From Butyrivibrio sp. NC3005 (GTDB lineage Bacteria > Bacillota > Clostridia > Lachnospirales > Lachnospiraceae), in NCBI RefSeq assembly GCF_000424545.1, contig NZ_AUKC01000036.1, positions 1 through 40,833 on the forward strand: DNA of 40,833 nt, given 5' to 3'. The notes under the pieces were generated by a model. The model was not told the origin of the DNA, made no database searches, and worked only from the letters and a program-made list of their open reading frames with translations. Positions 34,142 to 40,833 of this stretch are shown here, one piece after another. Both the position numbers and the translations under genes were made by a program. The stretch's first letter is position 1, and each line of letters opens with the position of its first letter.

Positions 34142-34657
34142 TCAGGTATCAGAAGACCTTACCAGAATATTGCGCAGCAGATCGATCACTACTTGCTGCA
34201 TTTCTTCAGGAAGTCTGTGATAGTAGAATATGAGTTCTTTATCGATAGTTCTGAGTTCCTTGACCATGGAATTCTTAGAGGTATTGTTCATGGCCATCAG
34301 AAAATCGTTATGTATATCTGACATCTTTTGGATCACTTCAACATAATCACTGGGAGGCCTTTTCTCATTGATTGGGTCCATAAACAGATCGTCATTCAAT
34401 GACAATATCTCCGGATCAAAATCCGGATCGGAATCCGGATCAAGAGGAATCAGAGATAGGTGTATGAGCTTCTCGATTGGTACATTGTATATTTTGCCGA
34501 TTTTGTAGAATGTATCAGCTGGTGGAGTTAATCTTGCGTTCTCGTAGTGAGAATAAGTGGCTCTGGTAATCCCGAGTTTATTAGCAATATCTTTCTGCTT
34601 GAGTCCATGGGATTCTCTCAATAGCCTTAAGTATACTGAAAATCTAGTTTCTGACAT
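34142..34657 (-). CDS. XRE-family transcriptional regulator
   Basis: A 171-residue cytoplasmic DNA-binding protein on the minus strand. A Cro/C1-type helix-turn-helix covers about residues 6-60 (LRESHGLKQKDIANKLGITRATYSHYENARLTPP). A short acidic stretch at about 73-83 repeats D-P-D because of a 12-base repeat (TCCGGATC plus four, three times at about 34411-34446 on the plus strand). The C-terminal part (about 100-165) is helical, of a kind found in small XRE regulators, and may dimerise or sense a signal. It is divergent from the secreted protein at 35131; palindromes between them are likely operators. The target genes are inferred from position. Confidence 0.85.
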   Translation of the reverse strand: MSETRFSVYLRLLRESHGLKQKDIANKLGITRATYSHYENARLTPPADTFYKIGKIYNVPIEKLIHLSLIPLDPDSDPDFDPEILSLNDDLFMDPINEKRPPSDYVEVIQKMSDIHNDFLMAMNNTSKNSMVKELRTIDKELIFYYHRLPEEMQQVVIDLLRNILVRSSDT

Positions 34658-35130
34658 ATTTTCTCCATAATATAAAAAATGATACGGCTTCGTGCAATAA
34701 AATAGAAGTCAAAAAAGATATGGCTTAATGTAATAAAAAATAAAGCCTAAAAAACTTAACGTGCTCAAGAAGTCTGACTATAGCCTAAGTAGAATGAACA
34801 ATATTCAAGTTGTTGAAAAATAGGGATGTTGAGGACTTATAAAACAATAAAATTCTATCATGATATAGAAAAATACAAAGCCTAATGATATTAAGAATAT
34901 CAACTGTAATTTATATGATAATATAATTAACTTTCTGCGATATCGCCCGATAAACATAAATGAAACAGTAAAATGATATTCAGAATATCATAAAAAGGTT
35001 GATTAATGTTCTAAATATCGTAAAATATAAGTGGGCGGTTATCATATTTGCTTATTGCGAAAGTAAATATGAAGCATCGCTTATATTATCCCCAACCTAA
35101 ACGTTTAATGTTGAAAGGAGAAAAGACTAT
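34658..35130. promoter_or_regulatory. Palindrome- and repeat-rich control region
   Basis: A very AT-rich gap without genes. Two near-identical perfect palindromes, TGATATT-AAG-AATATCA at 34886-34902 and ATGATATT-CAG-AATATCAT at 34973-34991, share the core GATATT-N3-AATATC. Imperfect direct repeats lie at 34681-34716 and 34717-34754 (GATA[C/T]GGCTT...). A likely promoter for the gene at 35131 is TTGATT at 34999-35004 with TAAAAT at 35021-35026, spacing 16. The palindrome just upstream of it suggests control by the adjacent XRE regulator, which is inferred. Confidence 0.6.
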
Positions 35131-35760
35131 ATGAACATGAAGTTCGTAAAGAGATTCCTTGCTGTATCAATGGCAGCAACAATCATGATAGTACCTATGG
35201 AGGCTAGTGCTGCTTCTAAGACTGCTCAAAAGACCAAGACAGCAGAGCAGACAACACAGTCTACACAGTCTACTCAGACAGAGCAGGAGTCAGCAGGAGA
35301 GAAGCACAATAAGACTATGGCTGAGAAGACAGCAGCAAGTACATCTGCAGTTGTTGGCGGCGTAACGCTTAAAACTAATGTAGCAGGAACCGTTGATGTT
35401 ACAAATTCCAAGACTATTAAGGCGTTCATACTTACATCAACTAACGGCAAGACTGCAGGCGACAAGCAGACAGTATTTTCTAAGACTGCCAAAGAATCTC
35501 CTAAGGCATTTGGTTCAGCTAATGCAGCTGCAGCAGCTATTGGAGGAACAGTAGTTGGTGATGCTATTAATGCTGATATCACACTTAAGAACGGTGGAAC
35601 AGCTAAGGCTGTCCTTAAAGATGCTCTTGCCGGAACCGTTAAGGTTATCCAGGTAGCTGGTGGCGGAGCTACAACAGTTCTTGATGCTACTGTTGATGGA
35701 ACAGTTGTTTCTTTCACACCTTCTAACGGACATTTCACATATTTCATAGTAGTAATCTGA
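35131..35760 (+). CDS. Small secreted protein of unknown function
   Basis: A 209-residue protein. Residues 1-28 form a signal peptide (MNMKFVKRFLAVSMAATIMIV, then cleavage near ASA). Residues 29-70 are a low-complexity Thr/Gln/Lys region (QTTQSTQSTQTEQ). The rest is an Ala-, Gly- and Thr-rich region of short strands (GGVTLKTNVAGTVDVTN, GTVVSFTPSNGHFTYF), without aromatic or cysteine clusters or a sorting motif. Codons are strongly biased to a small set (GCT, ACA, AAG), unlike neighbouring genes, so it may be highly expressed. The ribosome site GAAAGGAG and the following terminator look strong. I recognise no family; a surface-coat or matrix protein is one guess. Confidence 0.7.
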   Translation: MNMKFVKRFLAVSMAATIMIVPMEASAASKTAQKTKTAEQTTQSTQSTQTEQESAGEKHNKTMAEKTAASTSAVVGGVTLKTNVAGTVDVTNSKTIKAFILTSTNGKTAGDKQTVFSKTAKESPKAFGSANAAAAAIGGTVVGDAINADITLKNGGTAKAVLKDALAGTVKVIQVAGGGATTVLDATVDGTVVSFTPSNGHFTYFIVVI

Positions 35761-35773
35761 TCACATAAGGCAC

Positions 35774-35811
35774 AATGCGGGGCAGTATCGCAAGCTACTC
35801 CGCATTTTTTT
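35774..35811 (+). terminator. Terminator of the secreted-protein gene
   Basis: AATGCGG and CCGCATT enclose a further paired part (AGTA/TACT) and are followed by TTTTTT, 13 bases after the stop. Confidence 0.8.
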
Positions 35812-35912
35812 AGTAATACTAATAGAATATATATGTTTCAAGAGGTATTTTGATCCAGCGTACTATATGAGTTTTATTATTATGCAAAAAAGCTCCTTGA
35901 AAGGGAAAGTCC

Positions 35913-37685
35913 TTGAGAACAAATCTTAAATCCAGACGATTTCTTGTTTTTATATCTATTATCATCCTGTGTATATGTTTGGGCGGACTAGGTGGTATCT
36001 ACAGTTTCTGGGCCTATCCGGATGAGTTTGGCTACTGGTCACCTGCTGCAAGACTTAGCGGATATGACTGGTCGCAGGTGACATCTATCGGTTCGTACTA
36101 TTCTTATGGGTACAGCCTGATTTTATATATAATCTTTAATATTTTCAAAAACGCAGTAACGGCATACAGGGCAGCAATATTCATAAATTTTGCTTTGAGC
36201 ATTGCAGCTGTATGGCTTATATATTTTTTTATCTGTTCTGTACGAAATATAGCGAGTTCAGGTAAGGCTGAGGGCGCCGCTGCGATAATTAGCGCATCCT
36301 GTGTGATGTATCCTGCCTGGTCATTGTATTCGCAGAGTACTATGTCAGAGAGCCTTATATTGTTTTTGTTCGTGCTGGTATCTTTTTTGATGTACAGGTT
36401 TTTAAAAAAGCCCGGGATCATAAATGGACTTCTTTTGGTAGCATGTTCCATGTATGCATATCTGGTTCATATGAGAATGATAGGAACTGTTATAGCGATA
36501 ATGGTGACGCTTCTGGTATGGGCTTTTAGCTGCGGCAGTCGCAAGATCAGAATGGGCATATTGATACTTATAGCAGTTGTAGCAGTTGTTTTTGCTGTAA
36601 GCTTTGTGATCAAAAGTCATATAGTATCGGAAGTTTATACTTTCAGTTCTAAAGATACTATCAATTGGAATGATTATAACGGGCAATTACCGAAGATATT
36701 AAAACTTTTCACTCCCCAGGGTATGCAATACATGTTTGAAAATATCTCCGGCAAAGTCCTTTATATAAGCCTTGCTTCCTATGGACTGGGATTGTGGGGA
36801 ATATCAGCTGTTACATCACTATTTATAAAAAGCATAAAATCTCTTAGGAAAAGAGGTTCAAAGAGCAGAGCACTTTTTGGCATATATATGTTTCTGGCAG
36901 TTTTATTGCAGATAGGTGTTGCTCTTGTATACCTGATAGATTCTCCGTCACCTGATAATGCAAGGCTTGATCTGCTGCTTCATGGTAGATATACAGATAT
37001 GGTGATTCCGGTGCTGATTATATACGGTATATATGCCATGTATTATAGTAAGCACCCTGTTATCATCACAGGCATCATATCTGCAGCAGACGTTTTGCTA
37101 ATGATTCCTATTCTGAGCGTTATCAGTAGGAATAATACCGGAATGAGCGAACTTCAGGGATTTACCATGGCGGGTGTTAGTTATATGTTGTCTTATCAAG
37201 ATACAGATGCTAAGGCGTTCCTTATAAGAGCAGTTATATTCGGTGTGATCTTGTCATGGGTGGTATGTCTTATAATTTTTATAGCCCGTAGAACGGGTGA
37301 ATCCATGGTGCTTGCCTGTTTAATAGCAATCCAATTGGCATTATCAGTTGTCACTTGCAACAAGTTCATGTATTCTATTCAGCCTTATGTATACACAGAT
37401 GTTCAGCTGACTGACAAAGTTGAAAGACTTGAAGAAGCAGATCCCAACAGGCAGATAATACATATCTTTAAAGGCGGCATTCCGTATATAGAAGTTGTTC
37501 AGTTCGGACTAAGAGATAAGGTTATCGATGTAATTGATGCAGAGGTAGAAGACGTTTTTATAAGTGCATTTCCACACGATGCGATAATCATTACAGATGC
37601 GGATACGCCGCTTGATGCAGATCTTAGAGACAAATATGATACGGCTATATACTACGGACATCTAAAACTATATTTTAATGAATAA
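35913..37685 (+). CDS. GT-C-like polytopic membrane protein
   Basis: A 590-residue membrane protein with about 11-12 helices. The first external loop reads AYPDEFGYWSPAARLSGYDWS. The D-E pair with aromatic residues is the pattern of GT-C glycosyltransferases of the PMT/family-39 group, which use polyprenyl-phosphate sugars outside the membrane. The C-terminal 90 residues (from about 500) form a soluble external domain. No close family name can be given. The start is the TTG at 35913 behind AAGGGA, as no ATG fits. Its place beside the polysaccharide locus suggests glycan side-chain decoration or surface-protein glycosylation, which is inferred. Confidence 0.65.
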   Translation: MRTNLKSRRFLVFISIIILCICLGGLGGIYSFWAYPDEFGYWSPAARLSGYDWSQVTSIGSYYSYGYSLILYIIFNIFKNAVTAYRAAIFINFALSIAAVWLIYFFICSVRNIASSGKAEGAAAIISASCVMYPAWSLYSQSTMSESLILFLFVLVSFLMYRFLKKPGIINGLLLVACSMYAYLVHMRMIGTVIAIMVTLLVWAFSCGSRKIRMGILILIAVVAVVFAVSFVIKSHIVSEVYTFSSKDTINWNDYNGQLPKILKLFTPQGMQYMFENISGKVLYISLASYGLGLWGISAVTSLFIKSIKSLRKRGSKSRALFGIYMFLAVLLQIGVALVYLIDSPSPDNARLDLLLHGRYTDMVIPVLIIYGIYAMYYSKHPVIITGIISAADVLLMIPILSVISRNNTGMSELQGFTMAGVSYMLSYQDTDAKAFLIRAVIFGVILSWVVCLIIFIARRTGESMVLACLIAIQLALSVVTCNKFMYSIQPYVYTDVQLTDKVERLEEADPNRQIIHIFKGGIPYIEVVQFGLRDKVIDVIDAEVEDVFISAFPHDAIIITDADTPLDADLRDKYDTAIYYGHLKLYFNE

Positions 37686-37781
37686 TCTTATGACGTAAGG
37701 GTCAAAAGGAACTTTTGACACCTGCCTCATATTATAGAATTGGCACTACTTTAAACATACCCAAAATGAGGGGGATTCGTT

Positions 37782-38408
37782 TTGAATATATATATTTATA
37801 AGATAAAAAAGATTATATCGGTAGTGATAATTGTATACTCACTCATTGCTCCTCTCTCTATATATATAAGTTCATATGCGGCTATAAGTGGTGAAGTTAA
37901 CATGATAGTATCACCGACAAGCGCATACAGGGAACCTTCGATGGGTTCTGAGAAGATAAGGGATCTTAATATTGGAGATACTGTTTTTGTAACAGGAGAG
38001 GATGGTGATTTCTATGCTATATATTTCAAGGATACGACGCAATATGTCCCTAAATATGCCATAGATGGAACTGATGTGCCGGATTCTGCTACAGGGGTAT
38101 CTGTTAACCCTAATGCTGCATCTCTTGCATCATCCGCAAAGAAAGCTAAAGAAGAAAGTAATAAGGCTTTGCATGAAGAGTTTAAAGAACAGGAAGCCTA
38201 TAATGAAATCCTTGAAGATACATTGGAACAAAAAAGAAAAACCAAAAGAAATACAGTCATATGGATAACTGTAATGGTGGTCTTGTGCATGTGCATGATA
38301 GGGGCAAGTGTGATGACTGCTTTTAGCAGTAAGAATGCTGATGAAAGTACATCTGAACAAGGGAGTACAAAGGAAGAAAAAACGAAAGAAGATACTTCAA
38401 AGATATAG
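37782..38408 (+). CDS. Membrane protein with an SH3-type domain
   Basis: A 208-residue protein beginning with a TTG at 37782 (ribosome site GAGGGGG). Residues 10-33 form an N-terminal signal or anchor segment. Residues 38-95 look like a bacterial SH3 domain (MIVSPTSAYREPSMGSEKI, LNIGDTVFVTGEDGDFYAIYF), which usually binds cell-wall peptides. Residues 110-155 are a charged coiled-coil-like helix, residues 158-182 a membrane helix, and the tail is Ser/Glu/Lys-rich and cytoplasmic or disordered. It may be a wall-linked membrane adaptor. It follows the GT-C-like gene by about 95 bases and may share its transcript. Confidence 0.65.
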   Translation: MNIYIYKIKKIISVVIIVYSLIAPLSIYISSYAAISGEVNMIVSPTSAYREPSMGSEKIRDLNIGDTVFVTGEDGDFYAIYFKDTTQYVPKYAIDGTDVPDSATGVSVNPNAASLASSAKKAKEESNKALHEEFKEQEAYNEILEDTLEQKRKTKRNTVIWITVMVVLCMCMIGASVMTAFSSKNADESTSEQGSTKEEKTKEDTSKI

Positions 38409-38525
38409 GAAGGGCATTTGCAAGATTTTAATCTTCCGTAGGGGTGAAAATGCGACTGAAATGGCGCTTTTTGCTGTTTTACGTGGCTAAACAGAGAAAA
38501 AATCTCTAAATAAGCAAATGAGATA

Positions 38526-38554
38526 TTGAATTTCTTTAATTGAAAGCTTATAAT
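38526..38554 (+). promoter_or_regulatory. Promoter of the RloA-like gene
   Basis: TTGAAT at 38526-38531 and TATAAT at 38549-38554 are 17 bases apart, about 30 bases before the ATG at 38586, which has the strong ribosome site GGAAAGGAGG. Confidence 0.65.
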
Positions 38555-38585
38555 TAAAGAACACCCTGGAAAGGAGGCGCTTATT

Positions 38586-39941
38586 ATGTTGGTCAAATTA
38601 TCTGTAGAGAACTTTAAATCGTTTGATCAAAAGGAAGAATTATCAATGATTTCTTCCAGTAAGATGCAGGGAAATAAGAGCCATCGTGTGAAAATCAAGC
38701 AGACGCAATTGTTGAAGAATGCAATTGTTTATGGAGCAAATGCTTCTGGTAAGTCTAATCTTGTTGTTGTATTTAATTTTATTAAAGCTGCTTTGATGGA
38801 AGGACTACCTGTTGGTTCAGCAAATGATTTTTGCAGGAACAGACAAGAAAATAAAAATCGTGAAAGTGTATTTGAAATCCAATTTACTGTGGGTGATACC
38901 TTTTATGCATATGGTTTTTCTGCAATACTCAGTCAAAGAAAGGTTACTGAGGAGTGGCTGTATGAATTGATGCAGGATGGCAGTGCGCATCAACTGTTTA
39001 TAAGGGAAGGCAGCAATGCACCGGTTCTTGGGGAAACTGTTAAGCTGTCTGCTTCTGAGAAGAGCAGATTCAGCGTTTATTCAGAGGACTTTGCAGGTCA
39101 GGATGCGCAGCTGTTTTTGACTGAGATGAACCGAGGAAAGAAATATCCTGAGAATTCCAAGCTGATATTTTTGGTAGAAGCTTTCAGCTGGATTATGAAT
39201 AATATCATCGTCATCAATCCAAACATTGGTATTTCAAATACTGAAGCATACTATAATGATGAATCTTTGGAGAACATAAGCAAACTGATTCAGACTTTCG
39301 ATACCGGTGTTACCGAGATAAAAACAAGGCAGATTACCATAGATGAAATGGGCAAGATGATCCCCGCGGAGGTTGTTCAGGGAATCTTTTCGCAGTTGAA
39401 AGCTCAGCTTCAGATGAGTAACCTTCCAAGCATTCAGATGACCTGGAGAGTTGAAGGTGGTTTCTTTAATATTCGCATTAAAGAGGGAGAAGAACCTGAG
39501 ATTTCTACTCTTGTTCTAAAGCATGGCAAATCTGTTTTTGACTTTAATTTCTCTGAGGAATCAGATGGAACAAAGAGATTGTTTGATCTGATTGATATGC
39601 TCCTTACAGAACGACCTGATACTGTATTTGTTGTTGATGAGTTGGAGCGCAGTTTGCATCCGAAGCTGACAGAACATTTTCTTAAACTTTTCATGGAAGC
39701 TCATGATGGTGTAAGAATGCAGCTTGTATTTACTACACATGAAGATACAATAATGGATCAGAGTCTTTTCCGTAGGGATGAGATATGGTTCGTTGAAAGA
39801 GATGCTGACAATGCCAGCAAGATTTATTCTCTGGACAGATTCAAGGAAAGATATGACAAAAAGCTTAGCAAAGCTTATCTTGAAGGAAGATATGGTGCTA
39901 TTCCTGTGTTCAGGCAGTTTTCTTTTCGGAAAGGAGAGTAA
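38586..39941 (+). CDS. RloA-like AAA ATPase
   Basis: A 451-residue SMC/ABC-type ATPase of the AAA_15/AAA_21 group. Walker A GANASGKS is at residues 50-57, and the opening KLSVENFKSFDQKEELSM is typical of RloA/OLD-like proteins. Late in the protein, TVFVVDELERSLHPKLTEHFL gives Walker B and the D-loop, then LVFTTHEDTIM the switch histidine. RloA works with the small nuclease-like RloB in type I restriction loci and other defence islands. Here the partner gene starts three bases after the stop but is truncated, so the system is probably broken or has become a lone ATPase. The ATPase itself looks intact. Confidence 0.82.
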   Translation: MLVKLSVENFKSFDQKEELSMISSSKMQGNKSHRVKIKQTQLLKNAIVYGANASGKSNLVVVFNFIKAALMEGLPVGSANDFCRNRQENKNRESVFEIQFTVGDTFYAYGFSAILSQRKVTEEWLYELMQDGSAHQLFIREGSNAPVLGETVKLSASEKSRFSVYSEDFAGQDAQLFLTEMNRGKKYPENSKLIFLVEAFSWIMNNIIVINPNIGISNTEAYYNDESLENISKLIQTFDTGVTEIKTRQITIDEMGKMIPAEVVQGIFSQLKAQLQMSNLPSIQMTWRVEGGFFNIRIKEGEEPEISTLVLKHGKSVFDFNFSEESDGTKRLFDLIDMLLTERPDTVFVVDELERSLHPKLTEHFLKLFMEAHDGVRMQLVFTTHEDTIMDQSLFRRDEIWFVERDADNASKIYSLDRFKERYDKKLSKAYLEGRYGAIPVFRQFSFRKGE

Positions 39942-39943
39942 AT

Positions 39944-40114
39944 ATGCCGGTACATACATACACGAACTGGAACCAGCGTCCATCTGATCATGAAGAGCAG
40001 ATGGAGCCATTTAGAAAATATTTTTTCATTTGTGAAGGAGCATCAGTACATGAGCGCATTGCACTTGTGGCTGGTGCTTTTTCTTTTGTTCGTAATTATC
40101 GAATCATGTATTGA
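39944..40114 (+). pseudogene. RloB-like protein, truncated within a dispersed repeat
   Basis: From the ATG at 39944 (ribosome site AAAGGAGAG) about 32 residues follow the RloB opening, including FRKYFFICEGAS, the first strand and acidic residue of the Toprim-like fold. The frame then enters the repeat shared with 884-940 and ends at 40114 after 56 codons, against about 200 expected. The catalytic part is lost. Confidence 0.7.
40039..40089 (+). terminator. Terminator-bearing dispersed repeat (right copy)
   Basis: The stem AGCATCAGTACATGAGCGC against GCACTTGTGGCTGGTGCT, followed by TTTTTCTTTTG, matches the copy at 885-937 with few changes. It lies across the broken RloB frame. Confidence 0.75.
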
Positions 40115-40214
40115 TAGACTGATGCGCAGAAATTTTACTTTTTGGACCTGAGTTTTTTGGGGGGTATTTTTATAACTTTTTCATCTAAAAAGACTTTTGA
40201 TATATTAGAAATAG

Positions 40215-40364
40215 GTTGAGCTTGGGGTATACAGCGATAACGACAGGGCTAGGCATGTGTATAAAAAGATGGGATTTAAGGAATATGGAATAAATCCTAG
40301 GGAATTCAAGCTAAAAGACGGAACGTATAGGGATGAGATCATAATGGCAAACATATTTGAGTGA
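40215..40364 (+). pseudogene. GNAT acetyltransferase, C-terminal fragment
   Basis: An open stretch of 49 codons reads VELGVYSDNDRARHVYKKMG and onward to KLKDGTYRDEIIMANIF, the typical end of a GNAT enzyme (L-x-V-x-x-x-N-x-R-A-x-x-x-Y-x-K-x-G-F). An in-frame stop precedes it, and the acetyl-CoA-binding half is missing. It is not a piece of the gene at 329, whose sequence differs. Confidence 0.8.
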
Positions 40365-40625
40365 TATTGTCAGCACTCCGGAAGCAATGATTCCGTTTAC
40401 GGAATTTGAGAGAATTCATGAAGGATGAAAAAATCATATATATTTTTAAATTAATTTACATAAAATATTGATATTATGAGCATAATATGATAGGTTATGA
40501 GTCAGAAAAAAGTTGGAATATGCATATATCTAATGACTAAAAAATGGTAGTGGATTTGATACTACCTTCATGTTTTGGAGGTTAATAACTGTTGAATAAT
40601 ACTTATAAAACTATATAAATAGATG
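40365..40625. other. Intergenic stretch without a gene
   Basis: AT-rich sequence between the acetyltransferase fragment and the transposase promoter. No gene or clear hairpin is seen. It may contain the left end of the IS607-type element, but no end sequence can be recognised. Confidence 0.35.
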
Positions 40626-40654
40626 TTGACTTTTATAGTTTGCTGATGTATAAT
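40626..40654 (+). promoter_or_regulatory. Promoter of the IS607-type transposase
   Basis: TTGACT at 40626-40631 and TATAAT at 40649-40654 are 17 bases apart, followed by the ribosome site GAAAGGAG. Confidence 0.7.
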
Positions 40655-40676
40655 AATATTGAAAGGAGCTAGCACT

Positions 40677-40833
40677 TTGAGTAAATATTATTCTATACAT
40701 AAATTTTCAAAGATTATAGGTGTATCTGCGCAGACATTACGAAATTGGGATGCTAACGGAAAACTTCATCCACATCATACTACAGCAAGTGGTTATAGAT
40801 ATTATTCTGATGAACAACTTAACCAAGTAATGA
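40677..40833 (+). CDS. tnpA: IS607-family serine recombinase TnpA, N-terminus only
   Basis: The gene starts with a TTG at 40677 and runs off the window after 52 codons. The visible part (YYSIHKFSKIIGVSAQTLRNW, then GKLHPHHTTASGYRYYSDEQLNQV) is the MerR-like helix-turn-helix found at the start of IS607 TnpA proteins. The serine recombinase domain lies beyond the edge. A plain MerR regulator is a less likely alternative, as the LRNWDxxGKLxPxHTT pattern is typical of IS607. Confidence 0.8.
   Translation, partial: MSKYYSIHKFSKIIGVSAQTLRNWDANGKLHPHHTTASGYRYYSDEQLNQVM

Noticed and set aside
34681..34991. A CRISPR array in the AT-rich gap
   Set aside because: The repeats are only two imperfect direct units and two separate palindromes, without regular spacers or cas genes.
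35274..35747. A long open frame opposite the secreted-protein gene
   Set aside because: It is an antisense shadow caused by the biased codons of the real gene; it has no ribosome site and no family features.

Overview
The window looks like a chromosomal accessory region of a low-GC Gram-positive anaerobe, most likely Lachnospiraceae of the Butyrivibrio/Pseudobutyrivibrio type. The reasons are the AT-rich sequence, strong GGAGG-like ribosome sites, Firmicutes-type promoters (TTGACA-N17-TATAAT), the style of the surface-polysaccharide proteins, and remnants of Tn916-type and IS1182-type elements. The genus is inferred from protein style; no rRNA or other marker gene is present.

Bases 1-7200 are a mobile and defence-like patch. 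It holds a GNAT acetyltransferase, a terminator-bearing repeat, a broken Tn916-type integrase with its small partner gene, a RelB/RelE-type toxin-antitoxin pair, and an overlapping pair encoding an AAA+ ATPase and a cytoplasmic subtilisin-like protease. An IS1182-family transposase tail and the C-terminal half of an ATPase/DUF4143 protein follow. The ATPase-protease pair is the best candidate here for a conflict or defence system.

Bases 7600-34100 are a large surface-polysaccharide locus with a long untranslated leader that contains its own terminator. Gmd and ManC make GDP-4-keto-6-deoxymannose, and two SDR reductases resemble GDP-rhamnose-forming Rmd, so a 6-deoxyhexose (D-rhamnose-like) glycan is inferred. 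Three glycosyltransferase genes, one of them a tandem double GT4, and a HAD-type modifying protein build the chain. A Wzm/Wzt-type ABC exporter at 31147-33978 would export it; its ATPase is fused to a large multi-spanning membrane domain.

Inside the locus is a Dlt-like acylation module (22425-29731): an SGNH protein with an extra FAM3/ILEI-like C-terminal domain, an MBOAT acyltransferase, a carrier protein, a sodium:solute symporter and an acyl-AMP ligase, with a HEPN-like gene in the middle. Just upstream is a mosaic scar: a frameshifted acyltransferase-3 gene, a 259-bp second copy of part of the ligase gene, and the tail of another acyltransferase-3 gene. I read this as a dedicated pathway that imports a small acid, activates it and transfers it to the exported glycan.

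Bases 34100-38400 hold an XRE regulator, a palindrome-rich control region, a small secreted protein, a GT-C-like membrane protein and an SH3-domain membrane protein. Bases 38500-40833 hold an intact RloA-like ATPase, an RloB partner truncated inside the same repeat seen at base 884, an acetyltransferase fragment, and the start of an IS607-type transposase cut off by the window edge.
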